Positions 45,006 to 54,691 of a stretch of 64,000 nucleotides of DNA are shown one piece after another. How positions within the stretch are numbered: position 1 is the first letter of the stretch; every line of letters begins with the position of its first letter. The notes beneath the pieces were generated by a model. That model ran no database searches, had not been told where the DNA came from, and saw only the letters and a list, made by a program, of their open reading frames with translations. Source of the stretch: Pontibacter silvestris (lineage in GTDB: Bacteria; Bacteroidota; Bacteroidia; Cytophagales; Hymenobacteraceae); contig NZ_JAJJWI010000004.1 of assembly GCF_020907275.1 (NCBI RefSeq), positions 1-64,000 on the forward strand, written 5' to 3'. The translations under genes and the position numbers were made by a program.

Positions 45006-45863
45006 ATGGAAAACAAACCAGATTCTTTTCCAGGACAAACTATGGAGCAGCCGGGTAAGGAACATAAAATGACTCCGGAGCCAGAAATCATACGAGGCTC
45101 ATATAAAGGAAGCGATAAATTAAAAGATAAAGTAGCCCTGATAACAGGAGGCGATAGTGGTATCGGGCGTTCAGTAGCGGTACATTATGCCCGGGAGGGC
45201 GCCGATGTGGCTATTGTCTATCTGAATGAAGATAAAGATGCGCAGGCTACCAAAGAAATGATCGAGAAAGAAGGGCGCAAGTGCGTGCTTATTGCCGGAG
45301 ATGTAGGTGATGAAGAGTTTGCCCGTTCTGCTGTTAAAAAAACAGTTGATGAGTTAGGCAAGCTGGATATTTTAGTGAATAACGCAGGTGAGCAGCACGA
45401 GCAGCACGATATTCGCGATATTTCGGACGAGCAGCTGAAGCGTACTTTTTCGACAAACATATTTGGGATGTTCTACTTTGTGAAAGCCGCGCTCGATCAC
45501 TTAAAAGAAGGTAGTACCATTATTAACACCACTTCTGTTACTGCCTACCACGGTAATAAACTGTTGCTGGATTACTCTTCTACGAAAGGTGCTATACTGG
45601 CCTTTACACGTACGTTGGCACAAATGGTGGCTGATAAAGGTATACGTGTTAATGGCGTAGCGCCAGGCCCTGTCTGGACACCACTTATTCCGGCTTCCTT
45701 TAATGAAGAAAAGGTAAAATCATTTGGGTCTAAAACACTTCTGAAACGTGCTGGTCAGCCATCAGAAGTAGGTCCTGCTTATGTGTATTTAGCCTCAGAA
45801 GACTCAACGTTTACTATTGGCGAAATTATACACATAAATGGTGGCGAAATGGTAACAACCTAA
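45006..45863 (+). CDS. General-stress SDR family oxidoreductase
   Basis: A 285-residue short-chain dehydrogenase with a 45-residue N-terminal extension. NAD(P) motif GGDSGIGRSVAV, catalytic Ser in NTTSVTAYHG, Tyr/Lys in YSSTKGAI. The extended form resembles the GSP39/YhdF stress-type SDRs of Firmicutes and many Bacteroidota. Two small hydrophilic genes follow, suggesting a stress-induced unit. Substrate unknown. Confidence 0.93.
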   Translation: MENKPDSFPGQTMEQPGKEHKMTPEPEIIRGSYKGSDKLKDKVALITGGDSGIGRSVAVHYAREGADVAIVYLNEDKDAQATKEMIEKEGRKCVLIAGDVGDEEFARSAVKKTVDELGKLDILVNNAGEQHEQHDIRDISDEQLKRTFSTNIFGMFYFVKAALDHLKEGSTIINTTSVTAYHGNKLLLDYSSTKGAILAFTRTLAQMVADKGIRVNGVAPGPVWTPLIPASFNEEKVKSFGSKTLLKRAGQPSEVGPAYVYLASEDSTFTIGEIIHINGGEMVTT

Positions 45864-45947
45864 GCCATTACCCGAACCTGATTGGCCAAAAAGGAGTACA
45901 ATTAACAAGAGGCTTCTTTTTAGCAGCCAAATAAAAAAGATTATATT

Positions 45948-46289
45948 ATGGAAGATAATAAAGATAATAAATCTCAAGATAACCAGGCACAGCAGGAGGG
46001 GCAATATCAGCAGCCAGAGGGGCAGTTCGACCCACACAGCCGGCCTGTGCGAGTTATTGACGAAGACACAACAGAACAGGAACTGCGGGCAGGATACGTT
46101 ATTCCTGGTGCAGACGCGCCTAAAAACGAACATCAGCGTGGAGGTTTCGGTAACCGCGATGGCAAAGAGGGATATGGTAGCGACACAGCTGGCCAGGGCC
46201 CATCTGCCACAGGTGTTAATGATTACTCTGATGATGGAGTGCCACCGCCTGATAACCTACGCTCAGAAGGTGAAGGGCGAGGCACCTGA
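45948..46289 (+). CDS. Small disordered hydrophilic protein
   Basis: A 113-residue protein, Gln/Asp/Gly/Glu-rich and almost without hydrophobic residues (DNKDNKSQDNQAQQEG start). It is very likely intrinsically disordered. It follows the stress SDR by 84 bp. A role as a desiccation or stress protectant is inference only. Confidence 0.75.
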   Translation: MEDNKDNKSQDNQAQQEGQYQQPEGQFDPHSRPVRVIDEDTTEQELRAGYVIPGADAPKNEHQRGGFGNRDGKEGYGSDTAGQGPSATGVNDYSDDGVPPPDNLRSEGEGRGT

Positions 46290-46383
46290 GTTCTGTTGAA
46301 TACATAAAGTAAATTTTTAGGCACTGCAAGCATTTATTATAATAAAGGCAGTGGATTTTTAACTATTAAAGAAGGAGGATATT

Positions 46384-46617
46384 ATGCCATCATATAAGCA
46401 CACCCAGCCTGGTGGGGCAGACGCGGGAAAACCAAGTGGAAGAGGACAATCCAAAGCAGGCGTAAAACCTGTTGACCCTAACCAGACGCGTGATGAACAC
46501 GAAGATCTGGCTAAAAAGTATACCGATGCACCTGATGAGCAGATTGCAGGTATCAGAACTAACAACCCGAACCGAAATCTGGACAAACCGGATATAGACA
46601 ATAATAAGTATAACTAA
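46384..46617 (+). CDS. Small disordered hydrophilic protein
   Basis: A 77-residue Asn/Asp/Lys/Gly-rich protein (SYKHTQPGGADAGKPSGRGQ start, NNKYN end) with no hydrophobic core. An AGGAGG-like purine run lies just before its ATG (46373-46379), unusual in this SD-poor genome. It is the last gene of the SDR group and ends in a hairpin terminator. Confidence 0.72.
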   Translation: MPSYKHTQPGGADAGKPSGRGQSKAGVKPVDPNQTRDEHEDLAKKYTDAPDEQIAGIRTNNPNRNLDKPDIDNNKYN

Positions 46618-46640
46618 ATATTAGTATAAAAATATCTTTT

Positions 46641-46672
46641 AAAAAGCATCTGTTACAGCAGATGCTTTTTTT
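46641..46672 (+). terminator. Terminator of the stress gene group
   Basis: A 12-bp stem (AAAAAGCATCTG and complement) followed by a T-run, 24 bp past the last stop codon. Confidence 0.9.
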
Positions 46673-46717
46673 ATGCTATCTTAGCCCCTGCAACCTATGT
46701 TGTAGCAAATAAACATT

Positions 46718-47413
46718 ATGGCCCGATACGCCCTTACAGACATACACGGCTGTGCTAAGACCTTTAAAGCATTAGTGCTAGACCAGTTAAGGTTAGAAAA
46801 AGAAGACGAACTTTATGTTTTGGGTGATCTGGTAAACAAAGGGCCAGATAGCAAAGGAGTTCTTGATTTCATCCTGCATCTGCAAAAGCAGCACTACCAA
46901 GTGTACTGCCTTCGTGGCAACCACGACCACATGTTGCTAAAGGCTATTAAAAAAGGCGCTGATGCTGTAAAGCTCACTCCCACTGAAAAAGAGCACCTCC
47001 TGAAAAGCTTTGATATAAAACATGTGGAAGACATTCCTAAAAAATACATCAAGTTTTTAAAAAAGCTTCCTTTCTACCTCAAACTGCCAGATTATCTGCT
47101 CGTACATGCAGGCTTTGACTTTAGGCAAGCTGATATTTTCAGTGACACCGATGCCATGCTTAATATCCGGAATTATAAAGTTGATTGGGAAAAAATAGAA
47201 AACAAGCGTTTACTGCACGGTCATACTCCTACCCCTTTGCACAACATTAAGAAGACTGCTTCACATAACGACAACCGTCTGAACCTCGACGCAGGCTGTG
47301 TCTATTATAAGAATGCTGCTTATGGAAACCTGGTGGCGCTGGACCTGGATACACAGGAGTTGTTCGTGCAACCTAATATAGACAGACCTTATGCTGTAGC
47401 ACGTAAAAGCTAA
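46718..47413 (+). CDS. PPP-type metallophosphoesterase
   Basis: A 231-residue phosphatase with the three PPP motifs DIHG, GDLVNKGPDS and LRGNHDH, and the later LVHAGFD and LLHGHTPTP. Such small enzymes dephosphorylate Ser/Thr proteins or Ap4A (ApaH-like). It is monocistronic with a strong terminator. Confidence 0.93.
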   Translation: MARYALTDIHGCAKTFKALVLDQLRLEKEDELYVLGDLVNKGPDSKGVLDFILHLQKQHYQVYCLRGNHDHMLLKAIKKGADAVKLTPTEKEHLLKSFDIKHVEDIPKKYIKFLKKLPFYLKLPDYLLVHAGFDFRQADIFSDTDAMLNIRNYKVDWEKIENKRLLHGHTPTPLHNIKKTASHNDNRLNLDAGCVYYKNAAYGNLVALDLDTQELFVQPNIDRPYAVARKS

Positions 47414-47465
47414 ATCTAAACCAAAGCCCCGGTACATCTTGTACCGGGGCTTTGGTTTAGATTTA
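47411..47465 (+). terminator. Long hairpin terminator after phosphoesterase
   Basis: A 25-bp perfect stem with a 5-nt loop (inner CCAAAGCCCCGGTAC) overlaps the stop codon region and ends in A/T-rich DNA. Confidence 0.93.
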
Positions 47466-47538
47466 GCAGACAGCTCAGGTGCTGAGCTGCTGCAAAATCT
47501 GGCCAGGAATTGGCAAGTGTATATAAACTTATGAAACA

Positions 47539-47569
47539 TTGGTTTATTCGGGAGCATAACTTAATTTTG
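47539..47569 (+). promoter_or_regulatory. glyA promoter
   Basis: TTG at 47539-47541 and TAATTTTG at 47562-47569 with 20 bp between match the Bacteroidota -33/-7 promoter. The start codon is 26 bp downstream. Confidence 0.75.
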
Positions 47570-47595
47570 GAAGCTTAAATAACTCCATAGTAGTG

Positions 47596-48870
47596 ATGCA
47601 AAAAGACACCGCCATTTTCGATTTAATTGCAAAAGAAAAAGCTCGCCAAATGCATGGCATAGAACTGATAGCTTCTGAGAACTTTGTATCGGAGCAGGTT
47701 ATGCAGGCCATGGGCAGCGAAATGACAAACAAGTACGCTGAAGGCTTACCCGGAAAACGCTACTATGGTGGCTGCGAAATTGTAGATCAGGCGGAGCAGT
47801 TAGCTATAGATAGAGCAAAAGAGCTTTTTGGAGCAGCATGGGTAAATGTGCAGCCGCACTCTGGTGCACAGGCTAACGCTGCTGTTATGCTGGCTATACT
47901 TCAGCCAGGAGATAAAATACTAGGTTTCGACTTATCGCATGGTGGCCACTTAACGCACGGCTCACCTGTTAACTTCTCCGGTAAGCTGTATAACCCTACC
48001 TTCTATGGTGTAGAGCAGGAGACAGGATTAATTGATTTTGATAAAGTAGTTGAAACAGCACGCCGTGAGCAGCCAAAGCTTATCATTTGTGGTGCCTCTG
48101 CTTACAGCCGCGACTGGGACTATAAAAAATTACGTGAGGCAGCTGATGAGGTAGGTGCGATCCTGATGGCTGATATTTCTCACCCTTCAGGTTTAATTGC
48201 CCGTGGCCTTTTAAATAACCCGTTTGAGCATTGCCATATTGTTACCACTACCACACACAAAACATTGCGTGGGCCACGTGGAGGCATGATCATGCTGGGC
48301 AAAGATTTCGAAAATCCTTTTGGTATTAAAACACCTAAAGGAGAAACACGCATGATGTCTTCTTTGCTGGATGGAGCTGTGTTCCCTGGTACGCAAGGTG
48401 GACCGCTGGAGCATGTAATCGCTGCTAAAGCCGTTGCTTATTATGAAGCCCTTTCTGATGATTACCTGAGTTATGTAAAGCAGGTACAGCAAAATGCGCA
48501 GGCTATGGCTAAGGCATTCTTAGAGCGCGGTTACGACATTATCTCAGGCGGTACAGATAATCACATGATGCTGATTGATCTTCGATCGAAGGGCCTAACC
48601 GGTAAACTGGCAGAAAATGCGCTGGTGCAGGCAGATATAACCATAAATAAAAATATGGTGCCTTTTGATGATAAATCTCCGTTCGTGACATCTGGTATGC
48701 GTGTAGGTACGGCAGCTATTACAACCCGTGGCCTCAAAGAAAACGATATGGCACATATTGTAGAACTGATTGATGATGTGCTGGCGAACCACGATAACGA
48801 AAGTAAAATCAAATCAGTGCAAAAAGAGATAAACAATTGGATGGAGCAGTATCCGCTTTTTGCTTACTAA
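47596..48870 (+). CDS. glyA: Serine hydroxymethyltransferase
   Basis: A 424-residue PLP enzyme that interconverts serine and glycine with tetrahydrofolate. ATG at 47596 is preferred to the overlapping GTG at 47593. Blocks [13 protein letters not shown] and the PLP-lysine motif [15 protein letters not shown] are exact. It is followed by tatC and rpiB, the likely same transcript. Confidence 0.98.
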   Translation: MQKDTAIFDLIAKEKARQMHGIELIASENFVSEQVMQAMGSEMTNKYAEGLPGKRYYGGCEIVDQAEQLAIDRAKELFGAAWVNVQPHSGAQANAAVMLAILQPGDKILGFDLSHGGHLTHGSPVNFSGKLYNPTFYGVEQETGLIDFDKVVETARREQPKLIICGASAYSRDWDYKKLREAADEVGAILMADISHPSGLIARGLLNNPFEHCHIVTTTTHKTLRGPRGGMIMLGKDFENPFGIKTPKGETRMMSSLLDGAVFPGTQGGPLEHVIAAKAVAYYEALSDDYLSYVKQVQQNAQAMAKAFLERGYDIISGGTDNHMMLIDLRSKGLTGKLAENALVQADITINKNMVPFDDKSPFVTSGMRVGTAAITTRGLKENDMAHIVELIDDVLANHDNESKIKSVQKEINNWMEQYPLFAY

Positions 48871-48901
48871 TAATTAACCAATTTTCAAGAGCCCCCTTTT
48901 C

Positions 48902-49741
48902 ATGGAGCAACCATATATGGAAGAAGAGCAGCAGGAGATGTCTTTTGTAGACCATCTTGAGGAGTTGAGGTGGCATGTTATCAGAGCCCTCGGCTCTATA
49001 ATGGTATTTGCAGTCATAGCTTTTCTAATGAAAAGCTTTGTGTTCCATGATATTATCCTGGCTCCATCACGACCAGACTTTTTTAGTTACAGGCTTATGT
49101 GTGAGCTGGGAGAAAAGCTGGGGTCTCCGGCATTATGTATAGACGAATTGGGCTTCACTATACAAAGTCGCCAGATGAGTGGGCAGTTTACTATGCACCT
49201 GATGGTGTCTGTGTTGCTGGGTCTGGCCTGTGCCTTTCCTTATGCATTCTGGGAAATATGGCGTTTTGTAAGCCCTGGGTTGTATCCACAGGAGCGTAAG
49301 AATTCTCAGGGAGCAGTATTCTGGGTCTCTATACTGTTTATGATGGGGCTGCTGTTCGGATATTTTGTAGTATCGCCAATCTCTATAAACTTTTTGGCTG
49401 GATATCAAGTAGATCCAACAGTAGTGAATGAATTTGACCTGTCGTCTTACATTTCTACACTCACCACACTCTGTATCTCGTGCGCCTTTATGTTTGAGAT
49501 GCCTGTAATTGTCTTTTTCTTTACTAAAGCAGGCTTGCTTTCGCCAGAAACAATGAAGCTGTACCGTAAGCATGCAGTAGTAGTTATACTCGTAGTATCG
49601 GCTGTTATTACACCGCCGGATGTTGTGAGCCAGTTATTAATTGCGCTGCCTCTTACAGGGCTGTATGAAATAAGTATTAGTGTATCCAGGTCTATTCGTA
49701 ACAGAGACTTAAAGAGACTTAACGAAAACAACACAATATAA
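48902..49741 (+). CDS. tatC: Sec-independent protein translocase TatC
   Basis: A 279-residue six-helix membrane protein, twin-arginine signal receptor. The family N-terminus FVDHLEELRWHVIRA and the block PGLYPQERKNSQGAVFW are present. The stop overlaps the rpiB ATG (TAATG). The charged tail (RDLKRLNENN) is normal. tatA was not seen. Confidence 0.96.
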   Translation: MEQPYMEEEQQEMSFVDHLEELRWHVIRALGSIMVFAVIAFLMKSFVFHDIILAPSRPDFFSYRLMCELGEKLGSPALCIDELGFTIQSRQMSGQFTMHLMVSVLLGLACAFPYAFWEIWRFVSPGLYPQERKNSQGAVFWVSILFMMGLLFGYFVVSPISINFLAGYQVDPTVVNEFDLSSYISTLTTLCISCAFMFEMPVIVFFFTKAGLLSPETMKLYRKHAVVVILVVSAVITPPDVVSQLLIALPLTGLYEISISVSRSIRNRDLKRLNENNTI

Positions 49742-50178
49742 TGGCTTATAAAATTGCTATCGGAGGAGACCATGCCGGTTTTACCTACAAAGAAATGGTG
49801 AAAAATGTGCTGGCAGAACTGGGCCATCAGGTACAGGATTTCGGCCCGGGATCAGATGCCTCAGTAGATTACCCGGACCATGTACACCCCCTGGCAAAGG
49901 CGGTTGTAAACAAAGAGTTTGACTTTGGCATTCTTATCTGTGGCAGTGGCAATGGTGTGGCAATAACAGCCAATAAGCACCAGCATGTAAGAGCCGCATT
50001 GTGCTGGCAACCAGAGCTGGCTCGCCTGGCTCGCTCACACAATAATGCCAATGTACTTTGTATACCAGCCCGCTTTGTGCCAGAATACGTGGCCGCAGAA
50101 ATGGTAAGAGTGTTTTTAAGTACAGATTTTGAAGGTGGAAGACACCAGACAAGAGTTGATAAAATAGCTGCCTGTTAA
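49741..50178 (+). CDS. rpiB: Ribose-5-phosphate isomerase B
   Basis: A 145-residue RpiB/LacAB-type isomerase. Blocks GGDHAGFTYKE, VDYPDH, and CGSGNGVAI are intact. It interconverts ribose-5-phosphate and ribulose-5-phosphate in the pentose-phosphate pathway. It is translationally coupled to tatC. Confidence 0.96.
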   Translation: MAYKIAIGGDHAGFTYKEMVKNVLAELGHQVQDFGPGSDASVDYPDHVHPLAKAVVNKEFDFGILICGSGNGVAITANKHQHVRAALCWQPELARLARSHNNANVLCIPARFVPEYVAAEMVRVFLSTDFEGGRHQTRVDKIAAC

Positions 50179-50190
50179 GCGGCTATTTTT
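50161..50190. terminator. Compact bidirectional terminator rpiB / membrane protein
   Basis: An 11-bp stem with one G-U pair (AAAATAGCTGC) contains the rpiB stop codon. A T-run follows on the plus side; the minus-strand gene ends at 50189 beside it. Confidence 0.7.
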
Positions 50191-51589
50191 ATTTTAACTT
50201 GTATATGCCATCTGTTTCCGTAGGTTCATATAAACCAAATACGGCTGGTACTTTATAAATTAGCTCAGGCATCAGACCTGCCTTGTCAACAATGTAGGCA
50301 GGTGTTTCCTTCTTAAAGTTTTGGTAAACCTCGTAAACAGCCATATACTCATTTAGCTCCCCAAAGTGGCGCTGAGCCAATTGCCAGTTTAGGTAAGGCG
50401 TAACAGGTAGGTTGTGTTCATAGAAGCTAATATCATCACCGAGTACTACTACAGTAGCGTTTGTTACCCTTGGGCTTGGCTTCTGTGGTAAAATCAGTTT
50501 TGACTCATTTATCTGTACAAGCTGGTTTAGGCCCAGTGGCTGTTTGTAACGTAGCAATACCACTGCTGTCAGCACTGTTACAAATAAGAGGTTCATCATC
50601 CATTTTTTCTTGCCAGTACTAAAGAAGAACTCACTGAAGTAAGCGATAGGTGGCAGCAAAAGCAGAAAGATGCCAGCTGAAATAACAGGTCTGGAAAAGA
50701 TCACAATCAGGCTGGTTAGCAACCACACCCACATTACCTGCTGAAATTTAACCTGGAAAACCAATCGCTGAGGTAGCGAAAAAGTACTCATAAGAGATAA
50801 AAACAGCACAAGCATTGGCACAGCCAGAAGTTTAGCAAGGTCGGCTGGAGAGATCAGGAAATCAATATAAAACCGCCAGGCTCGCAACAGGTGCATTTCC
50901 AGAAACTCATCTACAGAGCCTATATAAAAGTAGTAAGTTACAAGCACGGCATAAGGAAAGGCAAAGCCGCAAAGCATAAGCAGAAAGCTTCTGAAAGAGC
51001 TGGAGGCAAATAAGATGACAGCAAACACGCCTACAAGTAGAAACAGAGACAAAGGCAGATAACTAAGTGCCGCTAGTCCAAGCATGAAGCCGCCAACAAA
51101 AAGCCGGTTGTTCTCAAAGCCTTCTCTCGAGACTGTAACAATATACGGTAGCGAAAGCACCACAAATGTATTCCCGATCAGGAGTGGTGTGAGCATGTTA
51201 AACTCAAAGGTAATGCTGCCTATTATCAGGTAAAGCAAGGCCGGCAGATAAGTTTTGCTGGCATAAACACTTAACCTGTTAAATGTAAGGTTCAAAAAAA
51301 GTGCCTGTAAAAGCACCAGCACCATGGCTGTTACTCTGAAAGTAACAAACGAGCGGCCTACCATCAAATCTATCAGCCAGTATACCATGGCCGACAGAGG
51401 GGCCGTATTATCATAAATATCACGGTACATGCTAAAGCCGTTGGCCATCCGCTCCCCTACCAGCATGTGTAATAACTCTTGCTGCGTTGCCGGTATGCCC
51501 AGTAATATAAGCGGGAGTTGGATGAGGAGGTACAACAAAATCAGCAGGACCAGGCGAGAAGGTAGTATGCTGCGGAAGTAACTAATCAA
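50189..51589 (-). CDS. Polytopic membrane protein, GT-C-like
   Basis: A 466-residue protein with about ten membrane helices. The N-terminal loop containing GERMANGFSMYRDIYDN resembles the first extracytoplasmic loop of the GT-C / dolichol-phosphate-mannose type glycosyltransferases, with Asp residues in a metal-like position. The rest is hydrophobic, with a short C-terminal soluble part (about 370-466). Substrate unknown; the family assignment is tentative. Confidence 0.7.
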   Translation of the reverse strand: MISYFRSILPSRLVLLILLYLLIQLPLILLGIPATQQELLHMLVGERMANGFSMYRDIYDNTAPLSAMVYWLIDLMVGRSFVTFRVTAMVLVLLQALFLNLTFNRLSVYASKTYLPALLYLIIGSITFEFNMLTPLLIGNTFVVLSLPYIVTVSREGFENNRLFVGGFMLGLAALSYLPLSLFLLVGVFAVILFASSSFRSFLLMLCGFAFPYAVLVTYYFYIGSVDEFLEMHLLRAWRFYIDFLISPADLAKLLAVPMLVLFLSLMSTFSLPQRLVFQVKFQQVMWVWLLTSLIVIFSRPVISAGIFLLLLPPIAYFSEFFFSTGKKKWMMNLLFVTVLTAVVLLRYKQPLGLNQLVQINESKLILPQKPSPRVTNATVVVLGDDISFYEHNLPVTPYLNWQLAQRHFGELNEYMAVYEVYQNFKKETPAYIVDKAGLMPELIYKVPAVFGLYEPTETDGIYKLK

Positions 51590-51691
51590 GGGAAGACTAA
51601 GTTAAAAGAAGCTATAGATTTACCTCACTTAAAATGAGTAAGGCTCTTTTGGGGTAAAAATGCGAAATTAATATGATATTTGCATCTTCAT

Positions 51692-52090
51692 ATGGAAAGT
51701 AAAAGACAACAGAAATTTTCGCGCCTGATACAGAAAGAATTAGCGGAAATCTTTCAGAGAGAAGTTCCGCACCTTTTTGGAGGCGCATATATATCCGTGA
51801 GTGTAGTACGTGTAGCTCCTGACCTGGGGCTTGCCCGTGTATACCTGAGTGTTATGAATGCACAGAATAATGAGAGCTTACTGCTGGAAGTGCGTGCCAA
51901 CACTAAAACCGTTCGCCATTTGCTGGCCCAGCGTATTAAAAAGCAGGTACGCGTTATTCCGGAGCTTGTGTTCTACCTGGATGATACGGCAGAATATGCA
52001 GCACACATGGATAAAATATTTAATAACTTAGATATCCCTCCTGCCGATGAGGATGATAACAACGGTGAGGATGATACATACACCAAATAG
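51692..52090 (+). CDS. rbfA: 30S ribosome-binding factor RbfA
   Basis: A 132-residue KH-like factor that helps 16S rRNA processing and cold adaptation. ATG at 51692 is chosen over the TTG at 51680. Blocks RLIQKELAEIF and RVYLSVM, and the C-terminal acidic tail (DEDDNNGEDD) are family-typical. A methyltransferase and an ABC-type permease gene follow on the same strand. Confidence 0.95.
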   Translation: MESKRQQKFSRLIQKELAEIFQREVPHLFGGAYISVSVVRVAPDLGLARVYLSVMNAQNNESLLLEVRANTKTVRHLLAQRIKKQVRVIPELVFYLDDTAEYAAHMDKIFNNLDIPPADEDDNNGEDDTYTK

Positions 52091-52110
52091 TATAGCATTA
52101 CTTCCCCTTT

Positions 52111-52920
52111 ATGCAGTATGATCCGATAAAGCGGGTTCTTGGCGACGTGTTCAACAAGACCCCTTTCCTGCGTCGCGTATTCTATAATTTACTGGATCTT
52201 TTGTTATTGCGTACTTGGCACGTGCATAAAGAACTGCGGGCCTGGGCTGTAAATCGCCGTAACAAAGAGCAACATATACTGGATGCCGGCTCTGGTTTTG
52301 GGCAGTACACCTACTACCTCTCCGGTATGAGCACCAAGTGGAATATTCTGGCTGTGGATGTAAAAGAAGAGCAGGTATCTGATTGCAATCATTTTATCCG
52401 GTCTATTGGGCGGCATAACGTGCTGTTCAGAATTGCTGACCTGGTGAAGTATCGTGAGCCTAACAGCTACGATTTAGTGCTTTCTGTAGATGTAATGGAG
52501 CATATTGAGGAAGATGTGCAGGTTTTCCGAAACATTCATGCATCGCTTCGGCCTGGGGGCATGCTGCTTATCTCTACGCCTTCTGACCAGGGTGGCTCTG
52601 ATGTGCATGGTGATAATGAAACTTCCTTTATAGAAGAACACGTACGTGATGGGTATAATATTCAGGAGATACAGGATAAGCTGCGTTTAGCAGGCTTCCG
52701 TAAAGTTGAGGCACGTTACTCATATGGCAAGCCAGGGCAGATATCGTGGAGGCTATCTATGAAATACCCATTGCTGATGCTAGGCGTTTCTAAAATTTTC
52801 TTCCTGGTGTTGCCGTTCTACTACCTGCTTACCTTTCCATTTAGTCTGCTGCTGAACTGGATGGATGTAAACGGAAAGTATTCGTCTGGAACAGGCCTTA
52901 TTGTGAAAGCATGGCGATAG
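52111..52920 (+). CDS. Class I SAM-dependent methyltransferase
   Basis: A 269-residue methyltransferase with motif I LDAGSGFGQYTYYL and DVMEHIEEDV. The C-terminal part has a hydrophobic helix (about 228-250, FFLVLPFYYLLTFPF), suggesting a membrane-linked substrate such as a quinone, lipid or glycan. It lies 20 bp downstream of rbfA. It differs from the first methyltransferase at 1770 in lacking the N-terminal Cys4 motif. Confidence 0.88.
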   Translation: MQYDPIKRVLGDVFNKTPFLRRVFYNLLDLLLLRTWHVHKELRAWAVNRRNKEQHILDAGSGFGQYTYYLSGMSTKWNILAVDVKEEQVSDCNHFIRSIGRHNVLFRIADLVKYREPNSYDLVLSVDVMEHIEEDVQVFRNIHASLRPGGMLLISTPSDQGGSDVHGDNETSFIEEHVRDGYNIQEIQDKLRLAGFRKVEARYSYGKPGQISWRLSMKYPLLMLGVSKIFFLVLPFYYLLTFPFSLLLNWMDVNGKYSSGTGLIVKAWR

Positions 52921-53143
52921 TATAGCTGTAAATAGAAATAAATAGGCAACGGATAAGAAGAAAAGATATAAGAAGTGAGTTAGCCAAAGACAGGATAGTT
53001 ACAACTGCAAAGCTTTCTTTCTCTTTTCATAATCAAATGCCCTATTTGTGTAAGGCAAATAAGGAAGCCGCTTTTAAGTAAGCTAATGCTTACAGCTTTA
53101 CAGTTGCCCTAATAAGATTAACGAATAAAGGAACAAACAGTCC

Positions 53144-54367
53144 ATGAACGTACCTTTCCTGATTGCGAAACGGTATTTCTTCTCCAGAAAGAAGAGAAAC
53201 ATCATAAGCATTATTTCCAATATTGCTATGATTGGGGTGGCTGTTGGTTCTATGGCATTAATAATTGTGTTGTCAGTGTTTAATGGGCTGGAAGACTTAA
53301 TCCGGGAAATCTATTCTAGCTTTGACCCTGATCTTAAAGTTTCTGCTGCAGAAGGTAAGTCTTTTGAAACAGATACTGAATTTATGAACCGCATTCGGCG
53401 TATGCCAGGCGTGGCTGTAGTATCAGAGGTAATAGAAGATAATGCTTTGCTGCGTTACAACGACCGCCAGATGGTAGTTAAACTAAAAGGAGTAAGCGAA
53501 AACTTCTTTCAGCAAAACGAGATAGATTCGGCAGTGGTAGAAGGCCATAATCAACTTACTGTCAATAATACTTATTATGCACTGGTGGGGCGTGGAGTAC
53601 AGTATCAGTTATCAATACGGCCATCTAACCAGTTTGTGCCTTTGCAGTTTCTTTATCCACGCAATGTAAAGTTCAATCCTCTTAATCCAGAGGCTTCTTT
53701 TAACAGTCAGAGTGTTTTAGCAGGGGGCGTTTTTGCCATTGAGCGACAGTACGACGAGTCATATGTTTTTGTACCACTCAATTTTGCCGAAGAGCTGCTG
53801 GAGTACGGTAGTCGCCGTACCTCGTTGGAAATAAAAGTAGAAGATGGTTATAACATCGAGAACGTACAACAATCATTGCAGCAGCTGTTAGGTGAGAGAT
53901 TCAACGTTCAGAACAGCGATGAGCAACACACAAGTCTTCTTCGTGCAGTTAAGGTCGAAAAGCTGTTTGTGTTCATTACTTTTGCTTTTATATTACTAAT
54001 AGCTTCCCTCAATATTTTCTTCTCCTTATCTATGCTTGTTATTGATAAGAAAAAAGATATAGCCATATTAGCCTCTATGGGAGCTACAGCCAAAACAATA
54101 AGCAATATATTTTTATTTGAAGGAGCATTGGTTGCCTTTATAGGAGCCACCTATGGTTTAACATTGGGCATGCTGGTGTGTAACCTGCAACAGACCTACG
54201 GATTGGTATCTATGGGTATGGCTACCTCTGTCATAGACTCCTATCCTGTAAAAATGGAGGTCGAAGACTTTGTATTTACAGGTGTGGCCATTATTGTCAT
54301 CACATTGTTGGTATCCATCAGGCCTGCCCGAAAAGCCGCAGCTATGTCTGTTACAGAAAACATCTAG
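53144..54367 (+). CDS. LolE/FtsX-type ABC transporter permease
   Basis: A 407-residue permease with one N-terminal membrane helix (about 25-48), a periplasmic MacB-PCD domain (about 50-260) and three C-terminal helices (about 275-400). This is the LolC/E lipoprotein-releasing layout (start FLIAKRYFFSRKKRN). No ATPase gene is adjacent, so the partner LolD-like protein is encoded elsewhere. It follows the methyltransferase by 223 bp. Confidence 0.9.
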   Translation: MNVPFLIAKRYFFSRKKRNIISIISNIAMIGVAVGSMALIIVLSVFNGLEDLIREIYSSFDPDLKVSAAEGKSFETDTEFMNRIRRMPGVAVVSEVIEDNALLRYNDRQMVVKLKGVSENFFQQNEIDSAVVEGHNQLTVNNTYYALVGRGVQYQLSIRPSNQFVPLQFLYPRNVKFNPLNPEASFNSQSVLAGGVFAIERQYDESYVFVPLNFAEELLEYGSRRTSLEIKVEDGYNIENVQQSLQQLLGERFNVQNSDEQHTSLLRAVKVEKLFVFITFAFILLIASLNIFFSLSMLVIDKKKDIAILASMGATAKTISNIFLFEGALVAFIGATYGLTLGMLVCNLQQTYGLVSMGMATSVIDSYPVKMEVEDFVFTGVAIIVITLLVSIRPARKAAAMSVTENI

Positions 54368-54691
54368 TTCCTCCTCTTTTCCTTTTATACAGAAAAAATC
54401 AACTACATTAGTTTGGCAACTTGCCCGGTAAAGCGGCTAAGTCTTAATATATTACTTATTGGTGTGAACGCTTAAAGTGTTGAGGTGTCATGGCTTTTTT
54501 GTCAGCGAATAATACTGCTTAACTAAAGGTAAAAGTTTAAATACCGAATAATAGATATAGTAGTGCTTATATTATGGCGTAATAATACTTAACTTCTATT
54601 GAATTCATCTGGAAGCGTGTCAAAAACATAGGTTCTGATAGGAAATTAAGCTCTTTCAGATTAAATTTAGAGCCCTAAAAAATGTTTTGGT
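54368..54691. other. Intergenic region upstream of SNF2 helicase
   Basis: 324 bp of A/T-rich DNA. It carries one AACTACATTA motif (54401-54410) close to the permease stop. No hairpin or small gene recognised. Confidence 0.6.
54401..54410. promoter_or_regulatory. AACTACATTA motif after permease gene
   Basis: A copy of the recurring 10-mer (plus orientation) 34 bp past the permease stop and 282 bp before the SNF2 start. It is followed by TTAGTTTGG, which is near a -7 box but not a match. Confidence 0.4.
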
